A stretch of 59,572 bases of DNA from Devosia psychrophila (GTDB taxonomy: Bacteria > Pseudomonadota > Alphaproteobacteria > Rhizobiales > Devosiaceae). The first letter of the stretch is position 1; each line of letters starts with the position of its first letter. The DNA is taken from positions 1 through 59,572 of the forward strand of contig NZ_LAPV01000010.1 in the NCBI RefSeq assembly GCF_000971275.1. The letters run 5' to 3'. Made by a program: the position numbers and the translations under genes. Below are positions 37,927-48,631 of the stretch, in pieces. The notes beneath the pieces are model-generated. The model was not told where the DNA came from. It saw nothing but the letters and a program-made list of their open reading frames with translations, and did no database searches.

Positions 37927-38880
37927 ATGTCGCTTCCCGAATCCGCGCCCGAGGCCATCGCGCCTGAGACGGTCACCGCTCCCGCCACGCCGGACGCAAG
38001 CGATGGCAGCCGGGGCGTGTTGGCGGCTTTGCTCGCCTATACACTTTGGGGCTTCCTGCCGCTGCTGTTCCGGCAGGTCGAGGCGGCCGGATCGGTGCTG
38101 ATCGTCGCAGAGCGGACCGTGTGGTCGCTGATCCTTTTGGCGGTCATACTCGCATTTTCCGGTGGCTTTGGCGAAGTGCGGACGCTGTTTTCCGACCGCA
38201 ATCGGGCGCTAGGAACACTGCTTTCGGCGGTGCTGCTGGCGGGTAACTGGCTGATCTATGTGTGGGCGGTGGAAACTGGCCAGGTGCTGGAAGCCAGCTT
38301 CGGCTATTTCATCAATCCGCTGGTTAACGTGCTGATGGGGATGATCCTGCTCGGCGAGCGGCAGAACCGGCTGCAGACGATCTCCATTTTGATCGCCGTC
38401 ATTGCCATCGGCATTCAGGCGGTGGGGCTGGGCAAGATTCCGTTCGTGGCGCTGAGTCTGGCGCTGTCGTTCGGCTTCTACGGCTATTTCCGCAAAACCG
38501 CGAAGCTTGGACCGGCTTCGGGCCTGTTTGCCGAGACGGCGATGCTGACGCCGGTGGCAGTTGGGTTTATCCTATATGGCTTGGTGACCTCGGGGCCGGG
38601 CGTGCATGCCGATCCTTACCTGCTGACGCTGCTGGTGCTGACCGGGCCGGCGACGGCTATTCCGCTGCTGCTGTTCGCATTCGCGGTGCGGCGGCTGCGG
38701 CTGACCACGATCGGGATGTTTCAATACATCGCGCCGTCGATCCAGTTCCTGGTGGCGATCTACCTGTTCGGCGAGCATCTCAACGGTTTGCGGCTGGTCA
38801 GCTTCGGGCTGATCTGGGTGTCGCTGCTGGTGTTCAGCTATGACAGCTTCAAGCGGCGCAAGCGGGCAGCAATGGTCTAG
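37927..38880 (+). CDS. rarD: RarD-type EamA transporter
   Basis: This 317-residue permease has ten helices. Signature parts of RarD are present: GVLAALLAYTLWGFLPLLFRQ, ERTVWSLILL, NWLIYVWAVETGQVLEASFGYFINPL and TIGMFQYIAPSIQFLVAIYLFGE. RarD proteins are inner-membrane DMT permeases once tied to chloramphenicol sensitivity; the substrate is unknown. GGAG stands before the ATG at 37927. The stop overlaps that of oxyR by four bases tail to tail. Confidence 0.93.
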   Translation: MSLPESAPEAIAPETVTAPATPDASDGSRGVLAALLAYTLWGFLPLLFRQVEAAGSVLIVAERTVWSLILLAVILAFSGGFGEVRTLFSDRNRALGTLLSAVLLAGNWLIYVWAVETGQVLEASFGYFINPLVNVLMGMILLGERQNRLQTISILIAVIAIGIQAVGLGKIPFVALSLALSFGFYGYFRKTAKLGPASGLFAETAMLTPVAVGFILYGLVTSGPGVHADPYLLTLLVLTGPATAIPLLLFAFAVRRLRLTTIGMFQYIAPSIQFLVAIYLFGEHLNGLRLVSFGLIWVSLLVFSYDSFKRRKRAAMV

Positions 38881-39767
38881 GGATGCGTTGCACGGATAAT
38901 CTCGGCCATCTTGTCGAAGGTGGCGCCGAAGGGTGTGGCCTCACGCCAGACCAGCGATAGCAAGCGACCGGCGCCGGGCGAGACCAGGTCGTGAATGGCG
39001 ATGCGCGGGTCGGTGGCCTCCTTGCGCAGGGCAATGCGGGGCAGCAGCGTCACGCCCTGACCATTGGCGACGAATTCCACGATGGTGGAAAGCGAGGTGG
39101 CGGCAAAGGTGCGGGCGCCGGGATCGCCGTCGAGCCGGCAGGCCGCGATAGTCTGGTCGCGGAAGCAATGACCCTCATCAAGCAGCAGGATGCGCTCGGG
39201 TGCCAGGCTGGAAAGGGAAACCGGCGTGGTGGTACCCTCGCTGCGGCTGGTGGCAAGGACGAAGGCGTCTTCAAACAGCGGGCGGCTGACCAGTCTGGGG
39301 CCGTGTAGTGGCGCGTCCGTGCCGATCAGCGCCACGTCGAGGCTGCCATCGACCAGCCCGGCAATCAGCGCATCGGTGCGGTTTTCGCTGACGGTGAAAC
39401 CGAGGCCCGGCAGTCCAGCGGTCAGCGCCGGAAAGATTTCGGGCAGCAGGTAGGGCGCGACAGTCGGAATAAGGCCGAAGCGAATTGGCCGGTCCGGTTC
39501 GCCGGCGTGGCCTAGCGTGAACGCGGCCAGGGCATCGGCGCTTTCCAGCACTTGGCGAGCGCGAGACACAAACTCCATGCCAAAGGGCGTCGGACGAACG
39601 CCGGACTTCAGCCGGTCGAACAGCGGTGTGCCACACAGTTCCTCGATGGCCTGCACCTGCTGGCTGAGGGCCGGTTGGCTGATGTTGCAGGCCTTGGCGG
39701 CGCGGCCGAACTGGCCGGTTTCGGCCACTGCGACGGCGTAGCGCATTTGCTTGAGGGAAAGGTGCAC
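38877..39767 (-). CDS. oxyR: Hydrogen peroxide-sensing regulator OxyR
   Basis: This 296-residue LysR protein has the HTH QFGRAAKACNISQPALSQQV and the OxyR redox pair C201 and C210 in GHCFRDQTIAAC; their disulfide activates the protein. It is divergent from katG with 97 bases between, the usual layout for OxyR control of catalase-peroxidase. The start is a GTG with GAGG seven bases before it. It should repress or activate katG and itself from the shared region. Confidence 0.95.
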   Translation of the reverse strand: MHLSLKQMRYAVAVAETGQFGRAAKACNISQPALSQQVQAIEELCGTPLFDRLKSGVRPTPFGMEFVSRARQVLESADALAAFTLGHAGEPDRPIRFGLIPTVAPYLLPEIFPALTAGLPGLGFTVSENRTDALIAGLVDGSLDVALIGTDAPLHGPRLVSRPLFEDAFVLATSRSEGTTTPVSLSSLAPERILLLDEGHCFRDQTIAACRLDGDPGARTFAATSLSTIVEFVANGQGVTLLPRIALRKEATDPRIAIHDLVSPGAGRLLSLVWREATPFGATFDKMAEIIRATHP

Positions 39768-39804
39768 GATAAGCCTCGCTTATGTAGTATCGAAGCATTA
39801 TCAA

Positions 39805-42069
<2,265 letters not shown>

Positions 42070-42092
42070 GCTACCGACGTGGTTCGAGATAC

Positions 42093-42128
42093 TGGGGCCT
42101 CGGCATGCTGCCGGGGCCCATTTTTATT
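42093..42128 (+). terminator. Intrinsic terminator of katG
   Basis: A GC-rich stem, TGGGGCCTCGGCA against TGCCGGGGCCCA with a bulge, is followed by TTTTTATTT. It begins 24 bases after the katG stop. Confidence 0.85.
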
Positions 42129-42302
42129 TACGGAGCGGTCCATGGCGGTCGCGGCACATAGCGAGACTGTCTAACCCGCTGCGTCCGCGGCGAAGTTTCC
42201 GTTACTTAAAACTTGAATCGAATTGGTCCCAGCGCCTTCAGGGGGTCTGAGCACATGGTCTCCACACTGGACCTTGCAAATACCGCGTAACGGGAACGAA
42301 CC

Positions 42303-43451
42303 ATGTCTGAACTCGACCAGGGCGAACGGGCCTTTGCCAGCTTTCGCGTATTGAGCAGCAGTGGCGACGAGAACCATTCCGAACGCGAACAGTTGTTCCG
42401 CAACATGGCGCAGCTGTTCAGTTACGTATCGGACCGTTGCGACGACGAACAGGTCGCCCAGTATGACGAAGTACTGTGCCAGTTGGCCGAACTGGTTGAA
42501 GTCGAGGCCCGGATCCATGTCGCCAAACTGCTGGCGCCGCTCGACCGGGCGCCGGGCACGGTGGTTGTCAAGCTGGCCAATGACGATATCGCAGTGGCCA
42601 AGCCGCTGCTGGAATTCTCCAACGTGCTGTCGGATGACGATCTGATCGACATCATCGCCCACCAGAGCGAAGAGCATCGCCTGGCCATTGCGAGCCGCAG
42701 CACCGTCGCCGACCGGGTCGGCGAGGCGATTGTCGAGCATGGCGAGCGCTCGTCGGTGGTGCGCCTGGTGCGCAACAGCGGCGCTGAACTCGACAAGGCC
42801 ACCCTCGAAAAGCTGGTCGAACGCGCAGCCCGCGATGTGGAAATTGCTGCCGACCTGCGCAACCGGACCGATATCGACTGGAAGACCCTGCGCGGCGAGA
42901 TCGATTCGGTGGCCAGCAAGGTGCTGGAGACGCTGGGCGAAGTGGATCGTGGCCGCGGGCTCGATCCGGTAGCCGCAGGCAAGGTCAATGCTGTCGTCTA
43001 CAACCGCATGCGCAACCGCGCAGGCTTCTCCGCCAATGAGTGGAAGGTGGCTTATAACCAGGTCAAGGCGCTGAGCGATCGCAAGCAGCTCGACGAGCGC
43101 GCATTGGCCCGTTTCGCCCGCTTCGGCTACGGTCACCATGCGGCGGCAGCGCTGACGGTGATCCTGAGCGTGGCGCCGGAGGTCTTCGTCAAATGGCTGG
43201 CTGGACAGGATTATGTGGCCGTCACCGTTGCTCTCAAGGCCGCTGGCCTGTCTTCGGATTTGTTCGAGGCCATCGTCGCAACGCTGCCTTGGCGCGATCT
43301 CCCATCCGAAGCCGACAAGAAAATGGTCGCCAGCCGCTTTGGCGCGCTTGATACGGAAGAGGCGCTGGGGATTTTCGAACTGTGGCGTGCGCATTCGTTC
43401 CGTAAGCGGGCGGTGAGTGAAGAGCGGGCGCAGAGCGTGGCTCAGGTTTAG
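42303..43451 (+). CDS. DUF2336-family protein
   Basis: This 382-residue all-helical cytosolic protein has the DUF2336 pattern in its first 270 residues: RNMAQLFSYVSDRCDDEQ, VEARIHVAKLLAPLDRAPG, VAKPLLEFSNVLSDDDLIDII and HRLAIASRSTV. These repeats resemble HEAT-like arrays. The family is restricted mostly to alphaproteobacteria and has no settled function; some are linked to cell-cycle regulation. A short sequence after 280 is variable. It is monocistronic, followed by a GC-rich repeat element 13 bases after the stop. Confidence 0.85.
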   Translation: MSELDQGERAFASFRVLSSSGDENHSEREQLFRNMAQLFSYVSDRCDDEQVAQYDEVLCQLAELVEVEARIHVAKLLAPLDRAPGTVVVKLANDDIAVAKPLLEFSNVLSDDDLIDIIAHQSEEHRLAIASRSTVADRVGEAIVEHGERSSVVRLVRNSGAELDKATLEKLVERAARDVEIAADLRNRTDIDWKTLRGEIDSVASKVLETLGEVDRGRGLDPVAAGKVNAVVYNRMRNRAGFSANEWKVAYNQVKALSDRKQLDERALARFARFGYGHHAAAALTVILSVAPEVFVKWLAGQDYVAVTVALKAAGLSSDLFEAIVATLPWRDLPSEADKKMVASRFGALDTEEALGIFELWRAHSFRKRAVSEERAQSVAQV

Positions 43452-43464
43452 CTCAATTAGCGGG

Positions 43465-43582
43465 TACCCCCACCTAGCCTCTCCCTGATGAAGGGGAGGA
43501 ATCTGGCTGGTGTCTATTGTATATCATGCCTCAAACTGGATCGGATTCCTCCCCCTTTTCAGGGGGAGGCGAGGTGGGGGTA
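43465..43582. repeat. Complete 118-bp GC-rich element with terminal inverted repeats
   Basis: TACCCCCACCTAGCCTC (43465-43481) is repeated inverted as GAGGCGAGGTGGGGGTA (43566-43582, one mismatch). Inner palindromes occur at both ends (CTCCCTGATGAAGGGGAG and CTCCCCCTTTTCAGGGGGAG). Same architecture as 37091-37205, with a different middle. Confidence 0.8.
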
Positions 43583-43666
43583 TGCTTCCTTCCCCTGCAC
43601 CGAACCATCCACAAAAACTGATTTTTCCCGACACACCCCTTAACCACTAGACCTCTCGCCCAATCC

Positions 43667-43690
43667 AGATATAAAGACATCTTTATATCT
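43667..43690. promoter_or_regulatory. SahR operator, perfect 11-bp palindrome
   Basis: AGATATAAAGA (43667-43677) and TCTTTATATCT (43680-43690) form a perfect inverted repeat with a 2-bp centre, ending 11 bases before the sahR ATG. Position and sequence type (AT-rich, ATATAAAGA arms) match the site expected for an S-adenosylhomocysteine-responsive ArsR protein. Confidence 0.8.
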
Positions 43691-43701
43691 CGTGAGGGGC
43701 G

Positions 43702-44652
43702 ATGGCCAGTTTGGAGCAGTTGGTGACGGTGCTGAAGGCGGCGGGTGAGGGGACAAGGCTGCGGCTTTTGGCATTGCTGGCCGATGGTGATCATTCGGTC
43801 AAGGACCTCACCGAAATCCTCAAGCAGAGCCAGCCGCGGGTGTCGCGCCATCTCAAGCTGTTGGCCGATGCCGGACTGATCGAGCGCAACGCCGAGGGAG
43901 CCTGGGCCTATTATGGGCTGGCACAGGATGGCGATGCGGGCGCGCTGGCGCAGTGGCTGATATCGCGCGTTGATGCGGCCGATATCGAGCGAGCGCGCGA
44001 CATCGAGCGGCAGCAGAAGGTGCGCGGCGCCCAACAGGCGCAGGCCAGCCAGTATTTTGCCAAGGTCGCCGGCAGCTGGGATTTGCTCAAGACGCTGCAC
44101 GTGCCGGAAGAAGCCGTGGAAACCGCTGTCGTCGCCGCGCTGGATGGCCGGCAGGTCGAGACGCTGATCGATCTCGGCACCGGTACCGGGCGCATGCTGG
44201 AAGTGCTGCAGAATAGTTACAAGCGCGGCATTGGCATCGATTCCAGCCGTGAAATGCTGACCGTGGCGCGGTCGCGGCTGGCGAGTGCCGGCATTAATCA
44301 TGCGCAAGTTCGTCTCGGCGATATTGGCGATGTCGATCTGACTGCCGGCCCGGCCGATGTCATCGTGGTGCATCAGGTGCTCCATTATTTCGACGATCCG
44401 GGTCGCATGCTGGCGCAGGCGCGACGCCTGCTCAAGCCAGGTGGGGAAATGGTGATCGTCGATTTTGCCCCGCACGAACTAGAATTCCTGCGCAGCGAGC
44501 ATGCCCATCGGCGGCTTGGCCTGTCGCAAAGCCAGATGAGCGGCTGGGCCGCCGCAGCGGGACTTGGCGTCGAGTCCGTCCGCGAATTTCCCAGCCAGAG
44601 CACCGACCGTGGCTTGACGGTTTGCCTGTGGCGCCTCAGCGACAAGACTTGA
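43702..44652 (+). CDS. sahR: SahR-type ArsR regulator fused to SAM-dependent methyltransferase domain
   Basis: This 316-residue fusion has an ArsR winged HTH (about 1-95, VKDLTEILKQSQPRVSRHLK) and a class I methyltransferase domain (about 130-300) with motif I DLGTGTGRM (157-165). Such proteins were described as SahR, which senses S-adenosylhomocysteine and controls the methionine cycle. The metF gene lies 12 bases downstream and a perfect palindrome covers the promoter. The domain probably acts as ligand sensor and not as enzyme. Identification rests on domain order and context. Confidence 0.9.
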   Translation: MASLEQLVTVLKAAGEGTRLRLLALLADGDHSVKDLTEILKQSQPRVSRHLKLLADAGLIERNAEGAWAYYGLAQDGDAGALAQWLISRVDAADIERARDIERQQKVRGAQQAQASQYFAKVAGSWDLLKTLHVPEEAVETAVVAALDGRQVETLIDLGTGTGRMLEVLQNSYKRGIGIDSSREMLTVARSRLASAGINHAQVRLGDIGDVDLTAGPADVIVVHQVLHYFDDPGRMLAQARRLLKPGGEMVIVDFAPHELEFLRSEHAHRRLGLSQSQMSGWAAAAGLGVESVREFPSQSTDRGLTVCLWRLSDKT

Positions 44653-44664
44653 ACGGATAGACCC

Positions 44665-45564
44665 ATGCTCGATGATAATCTGCGTGCCAGCCGCCTGACG
44701 GCAGACCAGCGCCCCGAACTGCAGATCTCGTTCGAGTTCTTTCCGCCGAAGACCGACGTCATGGAGGAGAAATTCTGGGACAGCGTGCACAAGCTGGCGC
44801 CGCTAAAGCCCCGCTTCGTCTCGGTGACCTATGGCGCCGGCGGTTCGACGCGCGAGCGCACCCTGCGCATGGTCAGCCGGATCAAATCCGAAACGGGCGT
44901 CGATGCGGCGGCGCATCTGACCTGTGTCGGCGCGACGCGCGACGAGGTAGATGCCGTGGTGCGCGGCTACCAGGATGCCGGTGTTACGCGCATCGTAGCG
45001 CTGCGTGGCGATCCGCCCGAGGGCGTCGGGCAGCCGTTCACGCCGCATCCGGAAGGCTATCGGAATGCCGCTGATCTGGTGGGGGGGCTGCGCCGCATCG
45101 GCGAATTCGACATTTCAGTGGCCGCCTATCCCGAGAAGCACCCGCAAAGCGCGGACTGGCAGACCGAGATCGATAACCTGAAGCGCAAGATCGATGCCGG
45201 CGCCGACCGCGCCATCACGCAGATGTTTTTCACCAATGGCGACTACCTCCGCTACGTCGAGCGCGCACGCGCAGCCGGCATCACGGCGCCCATCGTGCCG
45301 GGCATCCAGCCGATCCATAACTTCAAGCAAATCGCCAGTTTCGCCTCGCGCTGCGGCACCTCGATACCCGACTGGCTAGCCGAACGCTTCGACGGGCTCG
45401 ATGATGAGCCGGAAACCCACGCGCTGGTCGCCTCGGCAGTGGCCGCGGAGCAGGTTACGGAATTGCTCGACGAGGGTGTCACCGAGTTCCACATCTATAC
45501 CCACAACCGCTCGCCGCTGGCCTTGGCCCTGGCGCGCATCCTCGGTCGCCGGCCAGAGCAATAG
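44665..45564 (+). CDS. metF: 5,10-methylenetetrahydrofolate reductase
   Basis: This 299-residue FAD enzyme reduces 5,10-methylene-THF to 5-methyl-THF for methionine synthesis. It is a TIM barrel with ISFEFFPPKTD (catalytic Glu), FVSVTYGAGGST, HLTCVGATRDEV, ALRGDPPEG and TQMFF. The length is normal. It is the second gene of the sahR-metF operon, so it should respond to the methyl cycle state. metH is not in the window. Confidence 0.96.
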   Translation: MLDDNLRASRLTADQRPELQISFEFFPPKTDVMEEKFWDSVHKLAPLKPRFVSVTYGAGGSTRERTLRMVSRIKSETGVDAAAHLTCVGATRDEVDAVVRGYQDAGVTRIVALRGDPPEGVGQPFTPHPEGYRNAADLVGGLRRIGEFDISVAAYPEKHPQSADWQTEIDNLKRKIDAGADRAITQMFFTNGDYLRYVERARAAGITAPIVPGIQPIHNFKQIASFASRCGTSIPDWLAERFDGLDDEPETHALVASAVAAEQVTELLDEGVTEFHIYTHNRSPLALALARILGRRPEQ

Positions 45565-45774
45565 TCGCGGATCCGGTGGGACATTAACCTTGTATTCACC
45601 ATGATCTGGTGCCATTGCGTCTTGGGCCGCGCGCAGGAAAGCTGACATCGCGTCATTCAGCTTCCGTTCAGCTTACGGGGCCCATTGCCGGTAGTGTGGG
45701 CGCTTTTCATAAAACGGCCACGAAAATCCGGCTCTTTCGCCGACTGTGGGCGAAGCAATTCGGGACGTAGAAAC

Positions 45775-46575
45775 ATGAAGCTTGACCGCCGTATCACCAA
45801 TGGACTGGCTTGGGCCGGTGTTATTCTCGTTGTCGGCGTGCCGACGGCGGACCTGTTGTCGGCGCAGTTTTCCGGCGATGCGACACCTGTACGCGCGCAG
45901 GTCGCGATGGTTGCGCCTGTCGCGCCGATGCCCGCGCCACTCAGTCAGCGCCCTGCCGCCCCAGTTGCCAAGCCGGTGGCCGAAGTTGCATCGGCGACGC
46001 CGGCCAAGCCTGTGGCTCCCGCCGTGGCCCAGCCGGTTTCTGTCCCGCAGACGACCGGAGTGGTCAATAATTTCCTGCAGTCCGGCAAGGCTTTGCCGAG
46101 CTATATCACTGCCGCCGGTTCGGCGCCCGCACAGGCACAGGTTGCAGCAACGCCGCCGGTCCGCACGCCCATCGTTACTACGCCTGCGCCAGTGACTCCC
46201 GGCGTCGACCCGATCCAGGTAGCATCCATCCCGCCGCAGAAGGTGGCGCCCATGCCGATGCCGCTTTCAATGCGCCCGGCCCCGATCCGGGTGCCTGTCG
46301 CGACCATGGCGCCGAGCGTTCCTGGCGATATCGTGATTCCGCCCGGCCTTGTGCCCGTCGAGCCGCTGGACACGGTCACTGCTGCCGATCTCGACGACTG
46401 GGAAACCGGCCCGCTGTCTGAATATCTCGCGCAAAAGCAGGGTCGGGGCAGTTCGGCCAACGTCACCTCGGACTATGATCCTGATGGCTTTTTCCTCGAC
46501 CAGGGCCCCAGCCCGTCGCGCCGCGACCGGGTGATCGGCTGGGAAGATCAGGGCTCCTCTTTCTTCGCCGACTGA
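45775..46575 (+). CDS. Pro/Ala-rich membrane-anchored protein, unknown function
   Basis: The 266-residue product has an N-terminal hydrophobic segment (about 8-30, TNGLAWAGVILVVGVPTADLL) and then a long Pro/Ala/Val-rich, low-complexity region (about 40-215) with repeated P-M-P-x-P-L-S-(Q/M)-RP motifs. The acidic C-terminal part ends in DWETGPLSEYLAQKQ and a Gly/Asp-rich tail. It is likely a periplasm-spanning or envelope protein; no family is recognised. The ATG at 45775 follows CGTAGAAAC, so the ribosome site is weak. Confidence 0.7.
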   Translation: MKLDRRITNGLAWAGVILVVGVPTADLLSAQFSGDATPVRAQVAMVAPVAPMPAPLSQRPAAPVAKPVAEVASATPAKPVAPAVAQPVSVPQTTGVVNNFLQSGKALPSYITAAGSAPAQAQVAATPPVRTPIVTTPAPVTPGVDPIQVASIPPQKVAPMPMPLSMRPAPIRVPVATMAPSVPGDIVIPPGLVPVEPLDTVTAADLDDWETGPLSEYLAQKQGRGSSANVTSDYDPDGFFLDQGPSPSRRDRVIGWEDQGSSFFAD

Positions 46576-46724
46576 GGCACTGCCGCCATGCGTCCTTAGA
46601 CAGTGGACCGGTGCGTGCCTAGCCGATAGGTTGCGCCTCCTGATCGTCGGCGCTGCCGTGCGATTCCACTCACGAGGCGCAGCGGAGCATCATAAGCGTG
46701 CGCATGCGCGAAAAGCAGACGGAT

Positions 46725-47450
46725 ATGTGGGAGAGACTAGGCGACCTTGTCGGCTCGTTCAGCCAGCGCACCGGCTTTGCGGGCTCGCTGGTCAACGCGC
46801 TCGACCCTGACAACTGGTTGCCTGGCGGGCGCGATGCGGCCTTCACGCTGGCGCTAATCGCGCTGGCCGCGAAGATGGCTGTGGCAGATGGCGCGGTTAC
46901 GGCCTCCGAAGAGCGCGCCTTCCGTGCCACGGTGGAAATCGCTGCGGGCCACGAAGAGCAGATCGTCCGGGTGTTCAACCTCGCCAAGCAGGATGTCGCC
47001 GGCTACGACGCCTATGCCCGCAAGGTGACGCGGTTTTTCCACGACAGCCCCGAAACACTCGAACATGTGCTCGACAGCCTGTTCTTCATCGCGACGGCCG
47101 ACGGTCTGGTGCATCAGGCCGAGCTCGATTATCTCAAGTCGGTCAGCGATATCTTCGGCTTCGACGATGTGCGCTTCGAGCAGTTGGCCAGCCAGCATGT
47201 GCAGCTGGAAGCGGGCGTCGATCCCTATGCCGTGCTGGGTCTGTCGCCCAAGGCCGACCCCGCCGAAATTCGCCGGGTCTATCGATTGCTGGTGGCTGAG
47301 CATCATCCAGACCGGCTGATCGCCAAGGGCGTGCCCGAGGCGCTGATCGACGTCGCGACCGATCGCATGAAGGCAATCAACCTCGCCTACCAGGCACTGA
47401 CCAAGCCAGTACAGCGGCCCTTGCTGACCGCCGATCCCGCCAACGCTTGA
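46725..47450 (+). CDS. TerB-DnaJ co-chaperone-like protein (DjlA-like)
   Basis: The 241-residue protein has a TerB-like helical domain (about 25-160) and a C-terminal J domain (about 172-241) with the HPD signature in VAEHHPDRLIAKG. DjlA-type proteins stimulate DnaK; this one lacks the usual N-terminal membrane segment. Start choice: the ATG at 46725 (MWERLGDLVG) resembles family starts. ATG 46704 and GTG 46698 are alternatives. It lies just upstream of rnpB. Confidence 0.88.
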   Translation: MWERLGDLVGSFSQRTGFAGSLVNALDPDNWLPGGRDAAFTLALIALAAKMAVADGAVTASEERAFRATVEIAAGHEEQIVRVFNLAKQDVAGYDAYARKVTRFFHDSPETLEHVLDSLFFIATADGLVHQAELDYLKSVSDIFGFDDVRFEQLASQHVQLEAGVDPYAVLGLSPKADPAEIRRVYRLLVAEHHPDRLIAKGVPEALIDVATDRMKAINLAYQALTKPVQRPLLTADPANA

Positions 47451-47477
47451 CGCGGACCCTTCCAACTCTCTACATCA

Positions 47478-47876
47478 CGCCAGCCAGTTGACCGGGTGAC
47501 CGCTGGCAGTGGGGTAACCTGCTGCGGGAGGAAAGTCCGGGCTCCTTCGAAACACGGTGCCGGTTAATGGCCGGCGGGGGCGACCCCAGGGAAAGTGCCA
47601 CAGAAAGTAAACCGCCACGGCATGCCGGGGTAAGGATGAAAGGGTGCGGTAAGAGCGCACCGGGCAACCAGCAATGGAAGCCGCACGGTAAACCCCACCG
47701 GGAGCAAGACCAAATAGGGATGACGCGGGGCTTCGGTCCCAGCCTGTTTTGAGGCCAGATCATCCGGGTTGGTTGCACGAGCGTCCTGGTAACAGGCGCC
47801 ATAGATGAATGGTCACCACGTCTGCGTCGCAAGGCGCAGGCCCTACAGAACCCGGCTTACAGGTCAACTGGCGTTT
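47478..47876 (+). ncRNA. rnpB: RNase P RNA, bacterial class A
   Basis: This is the catalytic RNA that matures tRNA 5-prime ends. The P1 helix is CCAGTTGACC (47484-47493) with GGTCAACTGG (47862-47871). Conserved region I reads GAGGAAAGTCCGGGCTCC (47527-47544) and the 3-prime conserved region reads ACAGAACCCGGCTTA (47845-47859). The length of about 395 bases is normal, and TTTT follows P1 at 47874. The gene is convergent with brnA, whose stop lies within 10 bases of the RNA end. Confidence 0.97.
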
Positions 47877-47881
47877 TCCTT

Positions 47882-48310
47882 TCAGCCTCTAGGCGATGCT
47901 TTTTTCACGGCCTGTGCCATTCGGGTGCGCCAGTCGTCGCCCTCAGATTTGAAGCGTTCCACCACGTCGGGATCGAGCCGCAGAGTCACGGCCTGTTTGG
48001 CATTGTGCAGGCGCGGCCGGCCTCTGCCGCGTCGGATGGATTCGGCGAGTTTGGGCAGCACTTCGTCGATTGGCTTGAGGCGAGAAAGCTCTTCGTCGGT
48101 TCGGGGCCGCTCGATTTCCGGATCCGGGCCGATCAATTCGCCGGTTGCATCGTCAACCCACCAGCCATCCTCATCTTGATGAATCTTTCCGACAGCAATC
48201 AGCTCTCGCATCTCACGATCATAGGTTTCCCAACGCCGCTGCATTTCAGCATCGTCTTTCGGGCTATCACCCAAATCACTGGTAACAAATGAGGGCCACT
48301 TTTCAGCCAT
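47882..48310 (-). CDS. brnA: BrnA-type antitoxin
   Basis: This 142-residue protein has a long acidic N-terminal part and a C-terminal ribbon-helix-helix-like DNA-binding region (about 95-135, NAKQAVTLRLDPDVVERFKS, followed by DDWRTRMAQAVKKA), the BrnA pattern. BrnA neutralises BrnT and represses the operon. It is longer than typical BrnA (about 90-100) owing to the N-terminal extension. It overlaps brnT by eight bases. Confidence 0.9.
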   Translation of the reverse strand: MAEKWPSFVTSDLGDSPKDDAEMQRRWETYDREMRELIAVGKIHQDEDGWWVDDATGELIGPDPEIERPRTDEELSRLKPIDEVLPKLAESIRRGRGRPRLHNAKQAVTLRLDPDVVERFKSEGDDWRTRMAQAVKKASPRG

Positions 48311-48557
48311 TCATCCGGTTCCTTTCCTTCTGATTTGCCCTGCGCATGGAAACAACCGAGATTGCCTCACTGCCGAGCGGCCGAAATATAACTGCGATCA
48401 CCATGGTTCCATCGATATTGCCAATCGCTAGGCTACGTCCGTCCTTGGCACTCTCCACATAACAGGACAGGAAAAAGTCGAAGGACAGCGCTGCAAAATC
48501 CATGCCGTGCTTGGCGATGTTGGACTGACGATTGGCTTCGTCAAAGATAACCCGCAT
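48303..48557 (-). CDS. brnT: BrnT-type ribonuclease toxin
   Basis: This 84-residue protein matches BrnT, an RNase of the RelE-like fold: FDEANRQSNIAKHGMDFA at the start, then a central FRPLGSEAISVVSMRRANQKERN with the conserved R-x-A-x-x-x-E-R. The toxin gene precedes the antitoxin gene, as is usual for brnTA. The start is close to the promoter, so a very short or absent leader is possible. Confidence 0.9.
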   Translation of the reverse strand: MRVIFDEANRQSNIAKHGMDFAALSFDFFLSCYVESAKDGRSLAIGNIDGTMVIAVIFRPLGSEAISVVSMRRANQKERNRMNG

Positions 48558-48564
48558 TGCTATT

Positions 48565-48610
48565 TACGTAGACGAAAATTGAGGCATGTCAATAAACGCA
48601 CACGAAAATT
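48565..48610 (-). promoter_or_regulatory. brnTA promoter with direct repeats
   Basis: On the minus strand TTGACA (48592-48587) and TACGTA (48570-48565) are spaced 16 bp. ACGAAAATT occurs at 48572-48580 and again at 48602-48610, 30 bp apart on the same face of the helix, flanking the -35. BrnA autoregulation through these is plausible. Confidence 0.65.
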
Positions 48611-48631
48611 AACCGCACATCACGCGCAGCC

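Noticed and set aside
45590..45610. CtrA-like site TTAA-N7-TTCA after metF
   Set aside because: One mismatch to TTAA-N7-TTAA is expected often by chance, and the site is far from the next start.
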